Source: Actinomycetota bacterium
GTDB lineage: Bacteria > Actinomycetota > Acidimicrobiia > Acidimicrobiales > Acidimicrobiaceae
Assembly (NCBI GenBank): GCA_027318945.1
Contig: DAHVOF010000232.1
Location: 1 to 26,123 of the forward strand
Length of the DNA: 26,123 nt
Direction: 5' to 3'
In this document: positions 22,727-26,123 of the stretch, one piece after another
Numbering within the stretch: position 1 is the stretch's first letter
How the letters are laid out: the number at the start of each line of letters is the position of its first letter
Translations under genes and position numbers: made by a program
Notes under the pieces: model-generated
Seen by the model: the letters and a program-made list of their open reading frames with translations, nothing else
What the model was told of the DNA's origin: nothing
Database searches by the model: none

Positions 22727-23722
22727 ATGAATTCAAAACCGCAACCTCCAGATCGAAACCTCGCGCTTGAACTCGTGCGTGTCACCGAGGTGGCCGCTCT
22801 TTCCGCTTCCCGATGGATGGGGCGCGGTGACAAGAATGGCGCAGACAATGCCGCCGTAGAGGCCATGAGAGCCGTCCTCCACTCAGTTCCTATGGACGGA
22901 ATCGTCGTCATTGGAGAGGGCGAAAAAGATGAAGCGCCCATGCTCTACAACGGCGAGCGGATAGGAGACGGATCGCTTCCGCAGGTCGACGTTGCGGTCG
23001 ATCCAATTGACGGCACAACCCTAACCGCCATGGGCAGGGGGGGCGCCCTTTCAGTGATTGCCGTCTCCGAGCGAGGAACGATGTTCGATCCAGGCCCGTG
23101 CTTTTACATGGAAAAGATAGCGGTAGGCCCAGAGTGCGTCGGAGTAATTGATTTGAATCTCAGCCCTACTGAAAATCTCGCAGCTGTAGCCAAGACCAAA
23201 GGAGTAGGGGTAAACGACCTAACTGCGGTAATTCTCGACAGGGACAGGCACAAAGAGCTGATAGCTGAAGTTCGCGCCGCAGGCGCAAGAATTCGGCTTA
23301 TCACAGACGGGGATATCGCGGGAGCAATAGCAACCGCGTGGCCGGAATCCGGATCAGACATTCTCTTCGGAATTGGCGGAACCCCAGAGGGCATAATTGC
23401 AGCGGTTGCCCTCAAATGCATGGGCGGTGAGATCCAAGGACGCCTTTGGCCCAGAAATGACGAGGAAAAAAAGCTGGCTCAGGCTCAAGGATATGACTTC
23501 GACCGGGTTTTAACGATAGACGACCTAGTCAGATCCAAGAACTGCTTCTTCGCCGCCACGGGCGTGACCGATGGAGAACTAATGCGCGGCGTCCGATTTG
23601 GTTCGAACGGGGCATACACCCACAGCCTCGTGATGCGTTCTAAGTCTGGCACGGTGCGCAGAGTCGATGCCCATCACAAGCTCGAAAAACTCCAGGAATT
23701 CAGCGTCATCCCGTTCTCGTAA
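22727..23722 (+). CDS. glpX: Fructose-1,6-bisphosphatase class II
   Basis: Hydrolyses fructose-1,6-bisphosphate to fructose-6-phosphate in gluconeogenesis. The 331 residues are typical. Metal- and phosphate-binding motifs are present: VIGEGEKDEAPML (61-73) and VDPIDGTT (91-98), followed by GRGGALSVIA and GGTPEGIIAAVALKCMGG. The N-terminal RNLALELVRVTEVAALSASRWMGRGDKN is the family's standard opening and supports ATG 22727. There is no Shine-Dalgarno sequence; TATATC lies 10 bases before the ATG, so the mRNA may be leaderless or nearly so. The last 49 bases overlap the end of the convergent 2H/GNAT gene. Confidence 0.96.
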   Translation: MNSKPQPPDRNLALELVRVTEVAALSASRWMGRGDKNGADNAAVEAMRAVLHSVPMDGIVVIGEGEKDEAPMLYNGERIGDGSLPQVDVAVDPIDGTTLTAMGRGGALSVIAVSERGTMFDPGPCFYMEKIAVGPECVGVIDLNLSPTENLAAVAKTKGVGVNDLTAVILDRDRHKELIAEVRAAGARIRLITDGDIAGAIATAWPESGSDILFGIGGTPEGIIAAVALKCMGGEIQGRLWPRNDEEKKLAQAQGYDFDRVLTIDDLVRSKNCFFAATGVTDGELMRGVRFGSNGAYTHSLVMRSKSGTVRRVDAHHKLEKLQEFSVIPFS

Positions 23723-24657
23723 CCGATCAGCCAACTTCCGCCGGAAGCGGGCCGTGCTCCACATTTCTCGAGAAATCCCCTGTCTGCACGGGATGAAATC
23801 GCAAATACCGTCTCCACCTGGCAAAGCTGAAGCTGATACAACAGTTCGCCGATAGCTAAGGAGCCTATTCCCAGCCGTTGGAGATCGCTCCGGACTACAA
23901 CAGCCCTTATCAGGGCGATGGTCGAATGGAAAGCTGAACTCGCGCAAGCGATCAGCTGACCGTCATGGTACAGGGAGACCGCAACGTGCCGTTGACCATC
24001 AAAACGCAAGCGCCTATCAGCATGCGGATAAAAAAGTGACTGAGATGCGCCTTCAGTGGCGACGAAGTCATACAGCGCCAAATCCCCGCCGCTATGGGGA
24101 AAGACCTCTACCGAGAGTCCTCCCCGGTGTACCTTTCTTGCTGGCTCAAACCTGAACTCGCCCGACACCTCCCAGTAACCCTGCGTAGAACTGACCATCA
24201 TCTCGAATGAGCTAGCGCGATGTTTGAACAGAGGCGCCTTGATGACCTCTAGAGCCCCGAAAACTTCGGAGTCTCCCGCAGGCTCCAGAATCGTGACGTG
24301 TGGAACGAACGGCCTCTGACCGGCCCTGTACAGACTCGAAGAAATGACCTTTGTTTGAAGGCGCGATAGTTCAGATAGATCGCCACCCACCGCAAGGTAT
24401 AGGACTGGCGAGATAGGAGAAAAACTTCCTGCCGGCCCAACTTCGAGTTCATAGGGCTCCGTCTCCGAGGCAATCGTACGAAGCCTGTGAATCTCAGCTC
24501 CGACATCTCTCGGATGAATGTTGGCAGGAGCCACCAGTGTTATGTGAGGGGGTATACGTCCAATACCGAAACCTCCTAGAGCTGACCGCAATCCGTCAAC
24601 GCGTTCGGAATCGAAATCCGAAAACTTGTGGATTAGACCAACGCGATAACGCTTCAT
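23674..24657 (-). CDS. 2H phosphoesterase (2'-5' RNA ligase-like) fused to GNAT acetyltransferase
   Basis: A two-domain protein of 327 residues. Residues 1-175 form a 2H phosphoesterase with both catalytic HxT motifs: PPHITLVAP (H38, T40) and VPHVTILEP (H120, T122), about 80 apart as in LigT/ThpR-type RNA phosphodiesterases. Residues ~180-327 form a GNAT domain, with the acetyl-CoA loop in AVVVRSDLQRLGIGSLAIGEL (252-272) and a CGARPASGG segment. The joint substrate is unknown; RNA-end chemistry and acylation is a guess. ATG 24657 has GGAGG only 3 bases away; in-frame GTG 24699 is the alternative. It follows atpC by 50 bases and its tail overlaps glpX. Confidence 0.85.
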   Translation of the reverse strand: MKRYRVGLIHKFSDFDSERVDGLRSALGGFGIGRIPPHITLVAPANIHPRDVGAEIHRLRTIASETEPYELEVGPAGSFSPISPVLYLAVGGDLSELSRLQTKVISSSLYRAGQRPFVPHVTILEPAGDSEVFGALEVIKAPLFKHRASSFEMMVSSTQGYWEVSGEFRFEPARKVHRGGLSVEVFPHSGGDLALYDFVATEGASQSLFYPHADRRLRFDGQRHVAVSLYHDGQLIACASSAFHSTIALIRAVVVRSDLQRLGIGSLAIGELLYQLQLCQVETVFAISSRADRGFLEKCGARPASGGSWLIGYENGMTLNSWSFSSL

Positions 24658-24707
24658 GATCCTCCGGTGGGCCGAGGCAATAGGCGGGCTTGCACCCACT
24701 CAATTGA

Positions 24708-25115
24708 CTACTTTACAGAGTCCCTGACCCCAGCCAATTCCAAGCGCGTATGTGCCCTGCGAAGAGCTGCCTCTGCGCTGGCGTCGTTGCTATGTATCAG
24801 CTTCTCTTCGGCCCTTGCCAGCGCATGCCTGGCGCGCTCCACATCGATCTCGTCGGGGAGTTCTGCGATGTCAGCGAGGACTCGCACCACCGAGCCCGCT
24901 ACATGTACGAAGCCTGCATGGACAGCAGCCCGCGCAACTCCTCCGTCGGCAAGATGGATAGTCAGCACACATGGCTCAATATTGCCGATGAACGGAGCGT
25001 GACCAGCCATGAAAGCGATGTCGCCTCCGCCGGTCCTCAATATCAGCATTGTCGCATCACCCTTGAGCAACGTGCGCTCAGGGGTGACTAGCGAATATGG
25101 GAACGAGTTTGCCAC
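24708..25115 (-). CDS. atpC: F1F0 ATP synthase epsilon subunit
   Basis: Central-stalk subunit that couples and inhibits the F1 motor at the cytoplasmic membrane. The 135 residues show the usual layout: an N-terminal beta-sandwich (FPYSLVTPERTLLKGDA, then GGGDIAFMAGHAPFIGNI) and a C-terminal helical hairpin with DEIDVERARHALARAEE at about 88-104. The start is GTG 25115, with AGGAG about 10 bases upstream inside the end of atpD, 3 bases after its stop. This is the standard last gene of an atp operon. Confidence 0.96.
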   Translation of the reverse strand: MANSFPYSLVTPERTLLKGDATMLILRTGGGDIAFMAGHAPFIGNIEPCVLTIHLADGGVARAAVHAGFVHVAGSVVRVLADIAELPDEIDVERARHALARAEEKLIHSNDASAEAALRRAHTRLELAGVRDSVK

Positions 25116-25118
25116 CAG

Positions 25119-26123
25119 TTAGCTCTCCTGAAGGGCCTTAGCCTTGGCAAGGACCCCCTCGACGCCGCCGACATTAAGGAACGCCTGCTCAGGAACTTCG
25201 TCGAGTTCGCCATTCACCAGCGCCTCGAACGATTCGATCGTCTCCTGTATCGGCACGTATATACCTTTCAATCCAGTGAAGACCTCACCGACAAACAGTG
25301 GCTGCGAAAGGAATCTCTGGATCTTACGAGCCCGGTAAACGGTGACCCTGTCTTCCTCGGAAAGCTCGTCCATTCCAAGAATGGCGATGATGTCCTGCAG
25401 CTCCTTGTATCGCTGTAGCACCTCTTGAACTCGAACAGCAATGTTGTAGTGCCTATCTCCAACCACGTGCGGCGCAAGAACATTTGATGTCGATGCCAAA
25501 GGATCTACAGCCGGGTATATCCCAAGAGAGGCAATCTGACGTGAAAGTTCGGTAGTGGCATCGAGGTGGGTAAAGGTCGTAAACGGCGCGGGGTCGGTGT
25601 AATCGTCCGCAGGAACATACACCGCCTGCAGCGAGGTAATGGAACGACCCTTGGTAGAGGTAATCCGTTCCTGCAGCGCACCCATCTCGTCGGCAAGGGT
25701 GGGCTGGTAACCGACAGCCGCCGGCATGCGGCCCAGCAGCGTTGAAACTTCGGATCCCGCTTGAACAAATCGGAATATGTTGTCGATGAACAGCAGAACG
25801 TCTTGACCCTTGACGTCACGGAAATACTCCGCCATAGTGAGCGCTGATAGCGCTACACGAAGACGGACCCCGGGGGGCTCGTCCATCTGGCCGTAGACGA
25901 GAGCGGCCTTCTCGATTACGCCCGACTCCTGCATCTCGAGCCAGAGATCGGTTCCCTCCCTGGTTCGCTCTCCGACGCCGGCGAACACTGACACGCCACC
26001 ATGGTGCTGAGCGACCCTGTTGATCATCTCCATGATCAAAACCGTCTTCCCTACACCCGCGCCACCAAACAGTCCAATCTTTCCACCTTGGACATACGGC
26101 TCGAGGAGGTCGATGACCTTGAT
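25119..26123 (-). CDS. atpD: F1F0 ATP synthase beta subunit, 5' end outside window
   Basis: Catalytic subunit of the membrane ATP synthase. Only the C-terminal 334 residues are present; the coding frame is open to base 26123. The Walker A loop GGAGVGKT is coded near 26040-26063. Walker B is DVLLFIDNIFRF, and the catalytic and hinge segments GVGERTREG, LGRMPAAVGYQPTL, ITSTKGRSITS and the DELSEEDR motif are intact. The C-terminal helical domain ends PEQAFLNVGGVEGVLAKAK. It is followed after 3 bases by atpC, as in nearly all bacterial atp operons. Confidence 0.98.
   Translation of the reverse strand: MKVIDLLEPYVQGGKIGLFGGAGVGKTVLIMEMINRVAQHHGGVSVFAGVGERTREGTDLWLEMQESGVIEKAALVYGQMDEPPGVRLRVALSALTMAEYFRDVKGQDVLLFIDNIFRFVQAGSEVSTLLGRMPAAVGYQPTLADEMGALQERITSTKGRSITSLQAVYVPADDYTDPAPFTTFTHLDATTELSRQIASLGIYPAVDPLASTSNVLAPHVVGDRHYNIAVRVQEVLQRYKELQDIIAILGMDELSEEDRVTVYRARKIQRFLSQPLFVGEVFTGLKGIYVPIQETIESFEALVNGELDEVPEQAFLNVGGVEGVLAKAKALQES

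Overview
The window is chromosomal, with housekeeping and metabolic genes and intermediate base composition (a little over half G+C by eye, not computed). Several features point to an actinobacterium, and class Acidimicrobiia is a plausible but unproven guess. These are a MurA with Asp instead of Cys in its active-site loop, a stand-alone acyl-CoA mutase large subunit with a separate MeaB chaperone, many GTG and TTG starts, and starts with no visible Shine-Dalgarno sequence. No transposase, integrase, CRISPR array, tRNA or rRNA was found.

Layout. At 1-5738 a minus-strand block reads cysteine desulfurase, small membrane protein, (270-base gap), YchF GTPase, a short DUF192-like protein, RsmI, MetG (cut by the window edge). 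Most neighbours overlap by 10-30 bases, so they are probably co-transcribed. At 6209-9179 two plus-strand genes, galT and an MFS transporter, are separated by 730 bases with no convincing gene. At 9184-13895 a minus-strand run reads MurA, MeaB, enoyl-CoA hydratase, EamA permease and an HxlR regulator. A plus-strand MFS gene (13992-15515) diverges from murA and ends inside an S9 peptidase gene.

At 15503-22262 the minus strand carries isochorismatase-like hydrolase, dienelactone hydrolase, ornithine-cyclodeaminase-like enzyme, acyl-CoA mutase large subunit and S9 peptidase. The cyclodeaminase and mutase genes each have a good sigma-70-type promoter just upstream, so this stretch is at least three transcription units. 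glpX (plus, 22727-23722) overlaps the tail of a 2H-phosphoesterase/GNAT fusion, which lies downstream of atpC and atpD (the end of an ATP synthase operon).

Functional links. The mutase has Phe and Gln where methylmalonyl-CoA mutase has Tyr and Arg, which is the isobutyryl-CoA mutase signature. MeaB at 11585-12580 is the expected chaperone for such an enzyme. Enoyl-CoA hydratase beside it also fits acyl-CoA metabolism. The B12-binding small subunit is not in the window. GalT and GlpX belong to sugar metabolism, MurA to cell wall synthesis, and MetG, RsmI and YchF to translation.

The least explained DNA is in the gene-free stretches at 3865-4134, 5739-6208, 7199-7928, 20356-20780 and 22263-22726. 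Four copies of an octamer core, GCGGCCGC, fall only in the first three of these.
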